A DNA stretch of 42,500 bases, taken from contig CM022677.1 of NCBI GenBank assembly GCA_012295275.1, positions 14,664,594 to 14,707,093 of the forward strand, given 5' to 3'. Under the pieces are notes generated by a model, which was given only the letters and a program-made list of their open reading frames with translations, did not search any database and was not told the DNA's origin. Origin of the DNA: Chrysomallon squamiferum. Its lineage: Eukaryota; Mollusca; Gastropoda; Neomphalida; Peltospiridae. Below are positions 22,519-36,560 of this stretch, piece by piece. Positions within the stretch are counted from its first letter, which is position 1, and the number at the start of each line of letters is the position of its first letter. Made by a program: the position numbers and the translations under genes.

Positions 22519-23570
<1,052 letters not shown>

Positions 23571-23663
23571 CGGGTGACAAATTACACAGTGATGCTCAAC
23601 ATTTCTCGTCCGGGTGACAAATTACACAGTGATGCTGCAACATTTCTCGTTCGGGTGACAAAT
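23571..23663. repeat. ~41-bp tandem repeat, 2.3 copies
   Basis: The phrase CGGGTGACAAATTACACAGTG... ending TTTCTCG occurs at about 23571, 23611 and, partially, 23653. It lies just upstream of the decayed coding block at 23780. Confidence 0.8.
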
Positions 23664-23779
23664 CATAAAGAGACATCTGAATGATTTCTCAACCAAGATT
23701 TCTCAATACCATACGCCCGTTTCTCATTTTGTATATGTTTTTAATTCTTATCTCTTTGTATTTATGCCTGATTCAGAGT

Positions 23780-24216
23780 GTGACAGACGACAAATCGTGA
23801 CGCTAAGTCGCCATTAAAACGTCTGCCTGATCCTGACGATTTGAAGCAGCTATTTTCTGATGCCGTACGGCGTTTCATCGAGACTGTGAGACACGTTACG
23901 ACATCAACGAGAAATGCCTAAGTATGTAGAGTGACTTCGACAACTTGAACGAAAACTGTGCCAGTTCAGACATGGCTCCAATAACAATGACAACCCAATG
24001 TTTGTACAAAAGACCCTGCTTCAGCGTTATACAGCCCGAGCTTTCCTTCGCGAACACATTTTGTTTAATAAATTGAACTACATTCTAAACGGAAATTCAT
24101 TTCACAATATGGACGACGGCAACATCACTGAGGCGAAAAATTATTTTCGAGATGTAGGAACATTGTGTACATATAGATTGACAGGAAAAAATAAGATTAA
24201 GAATAGCCAAATCTGA
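23780..24216 (+). pseudogene. Decayed coding block, family unknown
   Basis: One frame reads NRDAKSPLKRLPDPDDLKQL and on through RRFIETVRHVTTSTRNA to about 23920. The next frame then opens MPKYVE, hits a TGA (near 23930), and continues LRQLERKLCQFRHG, PMFVQKTLLQRYTARAFL and FHNMDDGNITEAKNYF to a stop at 24214. Amphipathic, Arg/Leu-rich composition over about 130 codons with one shift and one TGA looks like a former protein exon or retro-copy. No intron signals or known domain are seen. I do not recognise the family. Confidence 0.38.
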
Positions 24217-27022
<2,806 letters not shown>

Positions 27023-27978
27023 TGTCACATTAGTACATCTTCAAGTCAGTTGTCAACATCTAATTATCACTAACTAAATCTGTCACATTAGTACATCTTC
27101 AAGTCAGTTGTCAACATCTAATTATCACTAACTAAATCTGTCACATTAGTACATCTTCAAGTCATCAACATTCAAGTACATCTTCAAGTCAGTTGTCAAC
27201 ATCTAATTATCACTAACTAAATCTGTCACATTAGTACATCTTCAAGTCAGTTGTCAACATCTAATTATCACTAACTAAATCTGTCACATTAGTACATCTT
27301 CAAGTCAATTGTCAACATCTAATTATCACTAACTAAATCTGTCACATTAGTACATCTTCAAGTCAGTTGTCAACATCTAATTATCACTAACTAAATCTGT
27401 CACATTAGTACATCTTCAAGTCAGTTGTCAACATCTAATTATCACTAACTAAATCTGTCACATTAGTACATCTTCAAGTCAGTTGTCAACATCTAATTAT
27501 CACTAACTAAATCTGTCACATTAGTACATCTTCAAGTCAGTTGTCAACATCTAATTATCACTAACTAAATCTGTCACATTAGTACATCTTCAAGTCAGTT
27601 GTCAACATCTAATTATCACTAACTAAATCTGTCACATTAGTACATCTTCAAGTCAGTTGTCAACATCTAATTATCACTAACTAAATCTGTCACATTAATT
27701 ACATCTTAAAGTCAATTGTCAACATCTAATTATCACATTAGTACATCTTCAAGTCAGTTGTCAACATCTAATTATCACTAACTAAATCTGTCACATTAGT
27801 ACATCTTCAAGTCATTGTCAACATCTTTTTATTCACAATAACATCTAATTATCACTAACTAAATCTGTCACATTAGTACATCTTCAAGTCAGTTGTCAAC
27901 ATCTAATTATCACTAACTAAATCTGTCACATTAGTACATCTTCAAGTCAGTTGTCAACATCTAATTATCAGTAACTAA
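27023..27978. repeat. 58-bp satellite array, ~16 copies
   Basis: The unit begins TGTCACATTAGTACATCTTC and ends ATCACTAACTAAATC (58 bp), repeated head to tail with very few substitutions. Irregular units with internal deletions or insertions occur near 27160-27180, 27695-27745 and 27815-27845. Near-identity between units indicates recent expansion or homogenisation. No open frame runs through it. Confidence 0.95.
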
Positions 27979-29041
27979 AACTCATTTCTAGAAGAATTCA
28001 TCTTTTTATGATATCATTTCACATTTCTGTTTTGAGCAGTACACTTTTAACACGTTTTACCTGACAACAATGAAACTTGTATACATCAACATTATTTATT
28101 TTGATATTATTGACAAAATGCTTGGCTCATTTTTATTTACTGTGTTTTACTGGAAAAAACAGCAGCAAATGTGCTGAGAAATCTGTTGTAATTTACTGAT
28201 TTGCTTATAATACGTTGTGTTGATAAGCTCACTTTTCACAGGAATTCTTCAATGTCAGGATGTTTTCATTCTTGAACTCTAGGTGACTTAAGTATGATTA
28301 CACTTAGCCTGTTTTGGAGTTTTTTAATTTTTAAGTTATTTAGTTCATATATGCATTGTGTAGCTATTTCACTATATTAGATAATACAGTAACAGAAGCT
28401 GTTAAATATATTAGCATTCATTACCATCTTTTCTACAATAAATATATATAACATAGTTAAAAGTTCATGATAAAAAGCCAGATTCTGTAAATAATATGTA
28501 GAAAACCCCTCACCATAATTAGATTAATCAGAATATAAAAAATCAGATAACTAACTACACAGACTCGAATTTTGTCTGAAAACTTAAAATAAGAATAAAA
28601 TAATTACTTTAATCTTTAGCAATTGTAAAAACAATTTTGTTATAATTATTTCTCACTTAAGTGAAATTATTTACATGATAAATTATGCTAAGTATAAAGT
28701 ATTTTATTAAAAAAATTAAACTATTTTCTCTTGTTGTTATAAAATTAAAGTTTAACTAATGAAAAATCTGACGCAAAAAGAGGTCAGGTGATAAAGTTAA
28801 GAAACATCAGTGGTTGTAATGGAAGGAAAAAGAAATAGCTGAATAAAATTTTAATTAATTATACTTTCCCACAATATTATTATGAACATCCTAAAACTAT
28901 TGAAAAATAAAAAATAACAAATAATAAAATATACCCATTACATTGCTTTGGAAACAATAACATACTGTCACAAGCAAATAATCAAAACTGTGTTAAGTAC
29001 AAATCACAAATCCAGTAAATATCAGTGTGTAGTCAACTGTG
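27979..29041. other. No gene; downstream flank of the Deltex-like gene
   Basis: AT-rich sequence on the 3' side of the minus-strand gene that ends at 29042. I found no clear AATAAA close to the stop codon. Part of this must be its 3' UTR if the gene is expressed. Confidence 0.5.
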
Positions 29042-29159
29042 CTAAAAGGTTCCAGTGAGCTGCTTGTACTTTGGATCTTTAACACTTTCTTCAGTGATTC
29101 CAAGGGCTGACAGTTCTTCTTGCACACGATCAAGATAGCCAGGACCTGGATAACCAAAA
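29042..29159 (-). CDS. Deltex-like gene, last exon (DTC end)
   Basis: The acceptor is CTGACAG before TTTTGGTTATCC (29159) and the exon ends in TAG at 29042-29044. Its single leading T completes Asn with the AA that ends the previous exon, giving GGQDNFGYPGPGYL. The sequence then reads DRVQEELSALGI, the C-terminal helix of the Deltex C-terminal (DTC) domain, and ends KQLTGTF. The DTC domain of DTX3L and the other Deltex proteins binds ADP-ribose and NAD+ and works with the adjacent RING. This exon has no lesion. Confidence 0.85.
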
Positions 29160-29532
29160 CTGTCAGAGAAACAATTCATTAATATCATATAAATACACAG
29201 AACTGTAAAACGTTGTGAGAGAAAACAAATCATTGTTAATATGAAAACTAAACTTTATTCATGTTGCTTTACAAATTCTTTATTCTACAGGAGCAACACT
29301 TTTAAAAAAAAGAAAATAATTTTTAAAACAAGTTTAGCAATTTTTCAACTTCAATTCACTCTTTATCTTGTTAAATTATTTCTAAAACAAGTTTATAATA
29401 TCATTTTCATTTGAGATATTTTTTTCTGAAATGTTAAATGTAAAGAACCACATTCAGACGGGATCATAAACTTAGTAAGCTTCAGCTGATTTATTATTAT
29501 TACAAACTAAGATTGTTTGTACGAGAACCTAC

Positions 29533-29750
29533 TTGTCTTGGCCTCCTAACACGTTTGTTTTGTGATGAATGTCATTCCAAGTTATGACGCCATCACATCC
29601 AGTTGTCACTGATCTTCCAGTAGTAAATGTCAGTCTTCGTTCCCAAGCAACACGTAACATGGCAAGTACTTTGTAACCATTTGGTGTGTCTGGTAAATAT
29701 GCAGGATATGTAATATCATCATACCTCTCTCCTTCATTAGGATGTTCTTT
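29533..29750 (-). CDS. Deltex-like gene, DTC middle exon
   Basis: Acceptor TTTTTCAG before AAAGAACATCC at 29750; donor CAA|GTAGGT at 29532. It encodes EHPNEGERYDDITYPAYLPD, KVLAMLRVAWERRL, FTTGRSVTTG and ITWNDIHHKT, the strongly conserved heart of the DTC fold (the HP-N-G-x-x-Y, YLPD, AW-RRL, TG-S-TTG and W-IHHKT blocks). It is 218 nt (72 codons plus two bases) and open throughout. About ten residues expected between the previous exon and this one are not accounted for, so a mini-exon may be missing or unrecognised. Confidence 0.87.
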
Positions 29751-30489
29751 CTGAAAAACGGTTTATATAAAACAGTTGTAGAAACAAACTGTAGAAAAAC
29801 ATGAAGATCTGCAATAAATTTTATATTGTTATTAGTATTTAAATATATAAAATAAAGCATTACAACAGTGCTGATTAAATGTAAATTTAGAACAGAGAGA
29901 GATTTAAAATGAGGCAACTCTGCCAGAGAGGCTTCCAAACATAGCAAATAAAACAATAATTATAAAATTATTATTTTTTATTAAAAACCATATGTGCTAA
30001 TATAAATAATATCTTATATTGCAGTATATGTATGTATATATATATATATAAAAGGCCAATAGAATGAAAATTTGATATTGATAAAACAAAGAAATAAAAA
30101 AAGAGTTAAAAACAAAGAAATTTCAGTCTGTGTATTTAAGAAAGTTGGGTTACTTATAAAACTCAGTAATAATGGTTAGTTTTTGAGAAGAATGATGTTG
30201 TAAAATCCACTATTTATGTTATCAAACACCAAATGGAACATTTAATTAAATTTTATAATGTCAGTAATGTGCCTACATTTTTAATTTTTTTTTTTTATAT
30301 GCTTTAGAAATACATTAATCTGTATCAGTTAAATCATTGATTTCATTTAATTGTTTATTCTACACTTGAAGAAAACATAATTGCATATCACATCCAGTAT
30401 TTGAAAACAAGAGTGCGCCTCTGTTTGTATCTGTATTTAGAAAGACATCTCACTGAAACAGCTGTAGAAACATTGCAGAGTACTTATAG

Positions 30490-30905
30490 TTTGCCTTCAC
30501 GAGTAAGTGATATCCACATTCTTCATAAGCAGACTCCAGGAAGTCCCCACTGATCATAAGCAACACGCATTGTTCCTCCTGTAGGCATGTTACCAGTGAG
30601 AACACCACACAACATTGCACAGACAGGACAAACAGGTTTGTAGTTCATTTGTGTAGCAATACAACCTTTACAAAAACTGTGGCCACATTTCTCCAGTTTC
30701 AGAGGATTTGACTTTTCATCCAGGCATATTGGACAAACATGATCTGAATGCTGGGATGGTTTATGTTGTGTTGTTTGATTCTTTGCCTGAAGCCAGCCAT
30801 TTCCTCCACCATTTTCAACCTGTATCTGCTTCAAGGAAAAGACATCTTTCACATTCTGGCAAAATACGTTTGAGAATATCTTCACATGATCTGCAGATAG
30901 GAAAT
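30490..30905 (-). CDS. Deltex-like gene, RING plus start of DTC
   Basis: A C3HC4 RING is clear: CPIC, then CGHSFC-KGC, then CPVC (30755-30620). It is followed directly by CGVLTGNMPTGGTM, the first strand of the DTC domain, so the RING-DTC junction is the Deltex type. RINGs of this family recruit E2~ubiquitin. The exon may start at the CTATCTGCAG acceptor at about 30905. An alternative upstream frame reading ICRSC...CERC also looks protein-like and would need a shift near 30805. After GLPG a one-base shift is needed near 30540 to reach AYEECGYHLL, after which CTC|GTGAAG is a phase-compatible donor near 30500. Confidence 0.8.
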
Positions 30906-31532
30906 GATTTATCATCAAAGATAATATCAGTAAATTTTTCTGATTCTAAAGCACACTAATGTCAGATGACCAGTAAAATAATTACAATAAAAATTGCAAT
31001 ATTGAAAATTAAAACATATGGATATTCTCAACATAATGATTAAATGATAAAATATACTGGTACATCAGTTCTTTTTTTTTACAAAATGTACTTGAACATC
31101 AACAACAACAACACCAACAAAATAATAATAAATAAATAAATAAATAAAAAACAATGATTAAAAAAAAAAAAAAAATATTAAAAGACTTAAATTATGTGAA
31201 AATTATGTTAACAGTATCAGTGTTTTTTAATAGGTGTGAATAAAGGTATTTTTTTTTGTGTTAAAAATGCAAACACAACCTCTGCAAACTTCAACAATTA
31301 AAAATATTAAGATACCTGATGTGAAAGCATGAAAACAGTAATCAGTAGCATAAGCTGTGAAAAATCTTCTTATTATGCAGCTGGAAATGTGTGTTTTCTT
31401 TTAGTTTCATTTACCCTCTGTGTGTAACTATGAACAGCTTTTTGATGATTTGCTCTTGCTAACAGGGATTTTTGCAGCAGACAACATTAAAAATATTTTC
31501 TTGGTGACCAATGACGTGAATGCCACACTTAC

Positions 31533-31822
31533 CTGCTGATGTTGCTGAGAGATTTTTCTCTCCTGCTGCAGTCACATGTTTGGCTGAGATAGTTTTACTT
31601 GCACAGAGATGTTATTCAATACATTTTTTTATCTCTTTCCAGAATTTTATCATCAAATTTTTTATTCCATTTTGTGATAAACTCATTGCTGATTGACTGC
31701 AGCATATTGTCACTAATGTGAACAAAGTGAACTTCTTTCAGACTTCCTCCAGAAACTACTGAGTTAAACGACAGCTCTCACACACATCTCAGCACAAGAT
31801 TCCTTTGGAACACCAAAGATTC
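31533..31822 (-). CDS. Deltex-like gene, macrodomain end and linker (frame-broken)
   Basis: Acceptor TTATTTCAG before GAATCTTTGG at 31822; strong donor AGCAG|GTAAGTG at 31532. The exon continues the macrodomain as GIFGVPKESCAEMCVRAVV, then meets TAA. A frame change of two bases restores FNSVVSGGSLKEVHFVHI and DNMLQSISNEFITKW, the expected last strand and helix. A further stop follows at about 31617-31619. After it the last stretch to the donor is open in another frame. Good splice signals with at least two frame breaks suggest decay, or assembly indels at A-runs. Confidence 0.6.
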
Positions 31823-32133
31823 CTGAAATAAAATACATTTATGTAATAAAATATCTACATTAGTAAGAACAAACATGTATTTGGATACTTCTAGGATTAT
31901 TAGAATTTTCATATCCTATAAAACAAATTAAAAACAATTTTAAAAACAAATACTAACAAAAGTAATTTTCAGGCAGATTTACTAGGCAAGCTATACGCAA
32001 ATGCACAGACAAGTGATCCAAGAAATATTTGATTCAATTAATGTGCTAGAATTTTATAAATAATGAAGAAAAAGATATCTGCGAAGTTGCTAACCTGTAA
32101 GTCAGATAAAAATGTTATTTGTTCACATTATCT

Positions 32134-32289
32134 TATTTAAGTAAGTAAAATATTTGTAATAATTAAATACCTGAACTGATGGCTGGAATTGCTACAGATT
32201 TCACACTTTGTTATTTAAGTAAGTAAAATATTTGTAATAATTAAATACCTAAACTGATGGCTGGAATTGCTACAGATTTCAGACTTTGT
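32134..32289. repeat. 78-bp tandem duplication covering an exon end and donor
   Basis: 32134-32211 and 32212-32289 are near-identical. Each contains the last ~40 coding bases of the macrodomain exon and its AG|GTATTT donor. The upstream (minus-strand sense) copy encodes PAISLG; the downstream copy encodes PAISSG, the more usual macrodomain form. Confidence 0.9.
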
Positions 32290-33365
32290 TTGCTGGCCTC
32301 ACACAGTATTGTTTTACAGAGATCTTCCAAACATTCTGACTTGTCCTTGTAATCACAGTAAGCAGGACCTACAGCATGAAGTACACAGTGATAGGGAAGT
32401 TGTCCAGCTGTGGTGACAACAACACCAGTCACAGCAACTTTTCCTTGCTCTTTAACAAACTTGTTTCCTTCTTTAAGCAAGTCTTCTCCTGCTGCATCAG
32501 CTATTGCTCTTGCTACTCCAGCTCCATGTGATAAACGACCATTAGCAGCATTTACAATAGCCTCAACTGACAACTGAGTGATATTACCTTTGTACACCAT
32601 CACGTCAACATGTTTGCCTTTGACAAGTGGCTGAACACTGGATGTTGTTGAAGATGATGATGACACATTCTGAATGGATGATGTTGCTGGATTCTTCTTT
32701 TCAGAGCTGACAATTTTAGAAGAAGTAAATTTTCGACCAGGTCGACATCTTTGTTTTATTAGTCCCTGTTTCACCTGAAGCTTCCTTTTCACTTCTTGCA
32801 CTGTTTCTGTCTTCACTGAAAACTGAGACCAAGTTTTGATGTGGAATATAAGCACAGTAAACATCTTGTGTAGAATCTTGTAAACTGTTGACAACTGATT
32901 TGATCTCTTCTTGCTTCAGTGAGACAGTGTCTGTGTTGATGGTGCGATTACATTCTATGTGCTTGAAACTATTTTTACCTTTGATAAGATTTTTGCGGAC
33001 AACTTTCACAGAATCATATTTGTTATCAGCAAGGTATTCCTCCATGCTCTGAAAGTCTATGGTGTACTTAAACCTGCCAGCTTGCAAACTGACTGTGGGA
33101 AAGTCATTATAATGTGCTTTTTCTACAGTGCCATTCACATCGTTATCATACTTTATAAGAGTTTGTTATCAGTGAAGAACCACTGAGCCTGGTTTGAAAG
33201 TATCGCAGCTTTTTCACATTCACTTTCAGAAAGATGAGTTTCTCTCAGGATCCTGATTACACCTAAAACATCTTGGTGATATCCTTGAATGCACACTTGT
33301 CCAATCTCCTCCTGCAGTGTCATCTTCACTTGATAAATAGTTTCAACACTCAGGATTCTTTTCCA
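32249..33365 (-). CDS. Deltex-like gene, KH-like, WWE and macrodomain exon
   Basis: Large exon from acceptor TTATTTAAG|TGGAAAAG (33365) to donor TTTAG|GTATTT (32248). Order: a KH-like segment with EEIGQVCIQGYHQDVLGVI (33300-33240); a WWE domain beginning AQWFFTDNK, resuming KYDNDVNGTVEKAH and FPTVSLQAGRFKYTIDF, ending SMEEY (33190-33010); a Ser/Lys-rich linker; and a macrodomain with VMVYKGNITQL, IVNAANGRLSHGAGVARAI, GQLPYHCVLHAVGP and AIPAIS (32610-32249). WWE binds poly-ADP-ribose iso-ADP-ribose units and macrodomains bind ADP-ribose. One-base shifts are required within WWE (near 33152) and between about 32890 and 32720. Domain calls are confident; an intact reading frame is not. Confidence 0.78.
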
Positions 33366-33809
33366 CTTAAATAAAACAAACAAAAATGTATAAAATATGA
33401 TAATTTTTTCATAGATATCACACTGTTCTTTGTAGAAAATAATAAATCACTTCACTGAACAAGATTTATGGTGACATATTTTTCAGATCATAGGGTAGTA
33501 ACTCTGATGAATTCAATAGTGTTCAAGCTTGAAATAATTAAATTATGATGATCATACAAAAGATATTTGAAAAGTAATAAAACATTGAAGGACAAATTAG
33601 TAGGTGTTGATTTGTTCAAGTTAAGTGCAAATTTTTCTCTTATCATATTGTATTGCATTTATTATTATTATTTTAAAATTTACTTTAATTTTTTATTATT
33701 TTTCTTTATGTATTTTTCTTGTTTGGATGTAAAACATATGAAGTTTAAAGCCAATCGAAACTGATTTTCAATGCAAATCGACATTTGAAAACAAGTATTA
33801 AAGCATGGT
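33366..33809. other. Intron of the Deltex-like gene
   Basis: AT-rich sequence between two probable exons, with (ATT)-like tracts near 33658-33700. No other feature is seen. Confidence 0.5.
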
Positions 33810-34023
33810 GACGAATTCAGTATTTTCAGTGTTTTATCTTCTAATTCCATTTCTGTGGTCTCCTCTGCATAAAATTTGTCTATGAACTGAATGCACTGTT
33901 CAGCATGATGAATTTCATCACAGAAGTAGCCAAGACAAATTTCAGAGATATTTTTGTAATCACCCAGTTGTCTGGTTACCTCAGAGACATCTTTGTTTTC
34001 ATTGCAACATTTACCAAACTGAG
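33810..34023 (-). CDS. Deltex-like gene, probable upstream exon (Cys-rich)
   Basis: After acceptor TTTTTAG|CTCAG (34023) the frame set by the previous exon is open for more than 70 codons: QFGKCCNENKDVSEVTRQL, ISEICLGYFCDEIHHAEQC, FIDKFYAEE. The first two bases complete Ala with the G ending the exon at 34449. The Cys/His spacing hints at a small zinc-binding module, as in PARP12/ZAP-type proteins, but this is only a resemblance. The donor is not certain (a GTCACC near 33813 is one choice). Confidence 0.5.
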
Positions 34024-34448
34024 CTAAAAATAAAAGATGAATAAAATTTCAACTAAAATGACATTAACATTTCAAAGATAAACATAAAAGTTGATTGAAT
34101 ATCTGGATAGTTCAGATATAATAACAGTCCTTGAGCCGTATGTCTTAAGTGTACAAAATCAGCCAAAGGACATTTCAATTGCTAACTTTGTACCCTTTTT
34201 GGTAGTCATCTTTAAAGAGGGTTTTCTGATTTGTATTCAGTTTAACAGATGTTGGTAAACTCTCTACAACGTTCGACCAAGAGACAGCTTGCATTATTTT
34301 GTTCTGTATAAAATTCTGCACTGACTGACATATAGATATTGATATTTACTTTATAATGGATTTAGTAAAATTGTGCTGATAATGTTTGATATGTGAAATG
34401 TTCTTCTGTCAAAGTTTATTTGTTACAAATATTAATATTCATTTGTAC

Positions 34449-34554
34449 CTGTTGCCATGGATGGATGGTTAAATATTCTGTTTCTACGGCTTGGTTTTTG
34501 ATCACATAACAAGTCTGCATCAATAAGTAATTCACTGTCACCTTGTACACAATG
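34449..34554 (-). CDS. Deltex-like gene, short upstream exon
   Basis: Acceptor TAATTTCAG|CATTG at 34554 and donor CAACAG|GTACAA at 34448 bound a 106-nt exon. One frame reads HCVQGDSELLIDADLL, CDQKPSRRNRIFNHPSMAT and joins the next exon in phase (G+CT = Ala). No domain is recognised. A second frame is also open in this exon, but it stops in the following one. Confidence 0.5.
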
Positions 34555-34874
34555 CTGAAATTAAAATTCATACATTAAATTTAATCAATTAAATAAAAAA
34601 GATAAGACACATTGATACATACACACAGATGGAGAATCAAATTTCTTTATCACCATTTAAGAAAATTCATATTAGAAAAAACAAATATTTGTTTTATCAA
34701 ACATAAATGTCATGTTTCTGATAAAGATCTTTCTATTATGTAAACATAAATATAGAAATAGGATCACACAGACACACATATACACAAATTTCGGATTACT
34801 GAAGACAATAGCTTCACTGCTGAACTTTTTTTTCCTTCTTTGTAGCTCAGATTATTGACAAACTCATCAGATGT

Positions 34875-35115
34875 GTATTGTATTTGTACCACTTGAGAGT
34901 TTGTACCAGCAGACCTTTCAAGTCTGACATTATCTCATTTATTTCAGTGTGACAAAACTGCTGAATGAAGTGCTGAATTCCCAAGTCAAACTTGAGAGTT
35001 TGACTGAATAGAGCATTGTCTGAAACGAACTGATGTATTTTGTCAATTACAACCTCAGTTATATTGTCTGTGGAGGTAACAGTAATAGTCTCTTCATCAT
35101 GTTTGTCTATCAACA
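34875..35115 (-). CDS. Deltex-like gene, KH-like upstream exon
   Basis: The open frame contains DEETITVTSTDNITEVVIDK and HFIQQFCHTEINEIMSDL, with the beta/helix rhythm of the KH-like repeats found N-terminal in DTX3L and PARP14. A possible acceptor is TTGATAG|ACAAAC at about 35108. Possible donors are AAGTG|GTACAA near 34893 or a nearby GT. Exact ends are uncertain. It is probably not the first coding exon, since no good start context is visible. Confidence 0.45.
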
Positions 35116-35254
35116 ATGGTCAGGTAATTTTTGTTTGCAGTCAAATCACAGCAAAGACAAAGCTAAGAAAACTTTTATGTTTCTGTTTCAAATATCCGAC
35201 TCATCACACCTGTGCTTTTCACTGCCTTTAGTCTCCTGATTACACACATTTTAT

Positions 35255-35345
35255 TGTTTCTAATTCAACACCTCTCTGGACTGGGCACCAAGCTTTAGCC
35301 AGGTTTGTGTATTGCAGAGGATCATTGTTAAATATAAGTAACACA
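35255..35345 (-). CDS. Possible further upstream exon of the Deltex-like gene
   Basis: A short minus-strand frame next to a (CA)n tract reads LLIFNNDPLQYTNLAKAW, CPVQRGVELETIKCV, which resembles the end of an RRM/KH-type repeat. It is bounded on the upstream side by (TG)n and on the downstream side by TAA. No clear splice sites. Weakly supported. Confidence 0.22.
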
Positions 35346-35528
35346 CCACACACACACACACATATATATACACATACATATACACAAATAATTATATATA
35401 CACCCCTCCACACACACACATACATATTCTCACACATATCACAGTAAGTGTTTTCTTAAATACACGTACTTTAAAAATATAATAAATAAATAATAATAAA
35501 AATAAATAAATAAATAATAAGAATAATG

Positions 35529-35560
<32 letters not shown>

Positions 35561-35564
35561 AATG
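35341..35564. repeat. (CA)n, (AT)n and (ATAA)n simple repeats
   Basis: Mixed CA/TA tract at 35341-35435, then AATA/ATA tracts at 35480-35563. Confidence 0.85.
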
Positions 35565-35639
35565 TGGATAATTTTGAAAGTATTATCAAATTTTGTTTTC
35601 AGGAACATCAGTATTCATTATAACTTTTTCAGATCGCAG

Positions 35640-36039
35640 ATACTGGATTAATAGCAGTGCAGTCTCTCTTCTGATTGGCTTAGAGTCAACAATAGTCTAT
35701 GATTCTGAAAATCCGATTGGCCAAGAATTATCGGTAGTCGGTGGTGGGGGTGAACAAAACAACACTAGTTAGCAGTTGCCCTTTCATCATTCCAGTTATA
35801 AATAACTTTTATTTTACACAAATAAATAAGTAATGTATTTATAGTTATTAATATTATACCGGATTAATAGCAGTGCAGACAGTTTAGATACCGATCACCT
35901 GATTGGCTCAGACTCTACAGTTATCTATGATACAGAAAATCCGAAAACAAAATAATAAAAAATTAAAATTAAAATTAAAAAAAGATAAAAAAAAGTAATT
36001 AGCAGGTGCCCCGTTCATATATCCACTAATAAATAACTT

Positions 36040-36070
<31 letters not shown>

Positions 36071-36245
36071 TTGAGGATTATCATCATGATTATTATTATT
36101 ACAGACAACGGAATATTATTAACTTCTATTGTTTTAAATTGAGTGCTAGCGTGACCTCGAGTTGTAAATGTTTTTTTTTTTTTTGTTTTTTTTTTAAAGA
36201 TGTAAATAGATGGCGTTGACTCACGTGGTCAAGATGGCAGACATG
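35640..36245. promoter_or_regulatory. Probable divergent promoter with duplicated CCAAT region
   Basis: A block of about 230 bp is repeated imperfectly: GGATTAATAGCAGTGCAG occurs at about 35645 and 35870, GAAAATCCGA at about 35707 and 35936, and AGCAGTTGCCC / AGCAGGTGCCC at about 35771 and 36001. The blocks hold three ATTGG (inverted CCAAT) boxes, at about 35674, 35716 and 35902. Nearer the plus-strand gene, TGACTCACGTGG (AP-1-like plus E-box-like, 36217) and AAGATGGC (YY1-like, 36231) sit at the probable start site. The minus-strand Deltex-like gene lies on the other side, so the region may serve both. Confidence 0.5.
36234..36245 (+). other. End of probable first exon with short upstream ORF start
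   Basis: AAGATGGCAGACATG|GTAAGT gives a strong donor at 36246. Spliced to the acceptor TTGGTACAG at 36501, the ATG at 36234 opens a 19-codon frame (MADMDESAMSGRY...) that stops before the ATG at 36561. It would be an upstream ORF if the main product starts at 36561. Confidence 0.45.
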
Positions 36246-36560
36246 GTAAGTTTAAAAAATATATTTCTTCAATTTCAGTTTACTGTAATCGTTTCGCATT
36301 TGTCACTTGGATGCTGAATTTAGAAAATAGAACGAGTCAAACTTCTACTGCTTAAAGTTGTCTGCAGAGTATTTTATGTTAAACTTCGAAGTTTCCTTCT
36401 CTCTAAACGCGTACTAAACATGGATATTTACAGATATTTGTAGGTAAAGTTTTTCACAATATATTCATTAGTTTTCTTTCAATGTTAAGTTATTGGTACA
36501 GGATGAAAGTGCCATGTCAGGACGTTATAAAAAGTTGAACAATAATTAATTTTCACTGCT

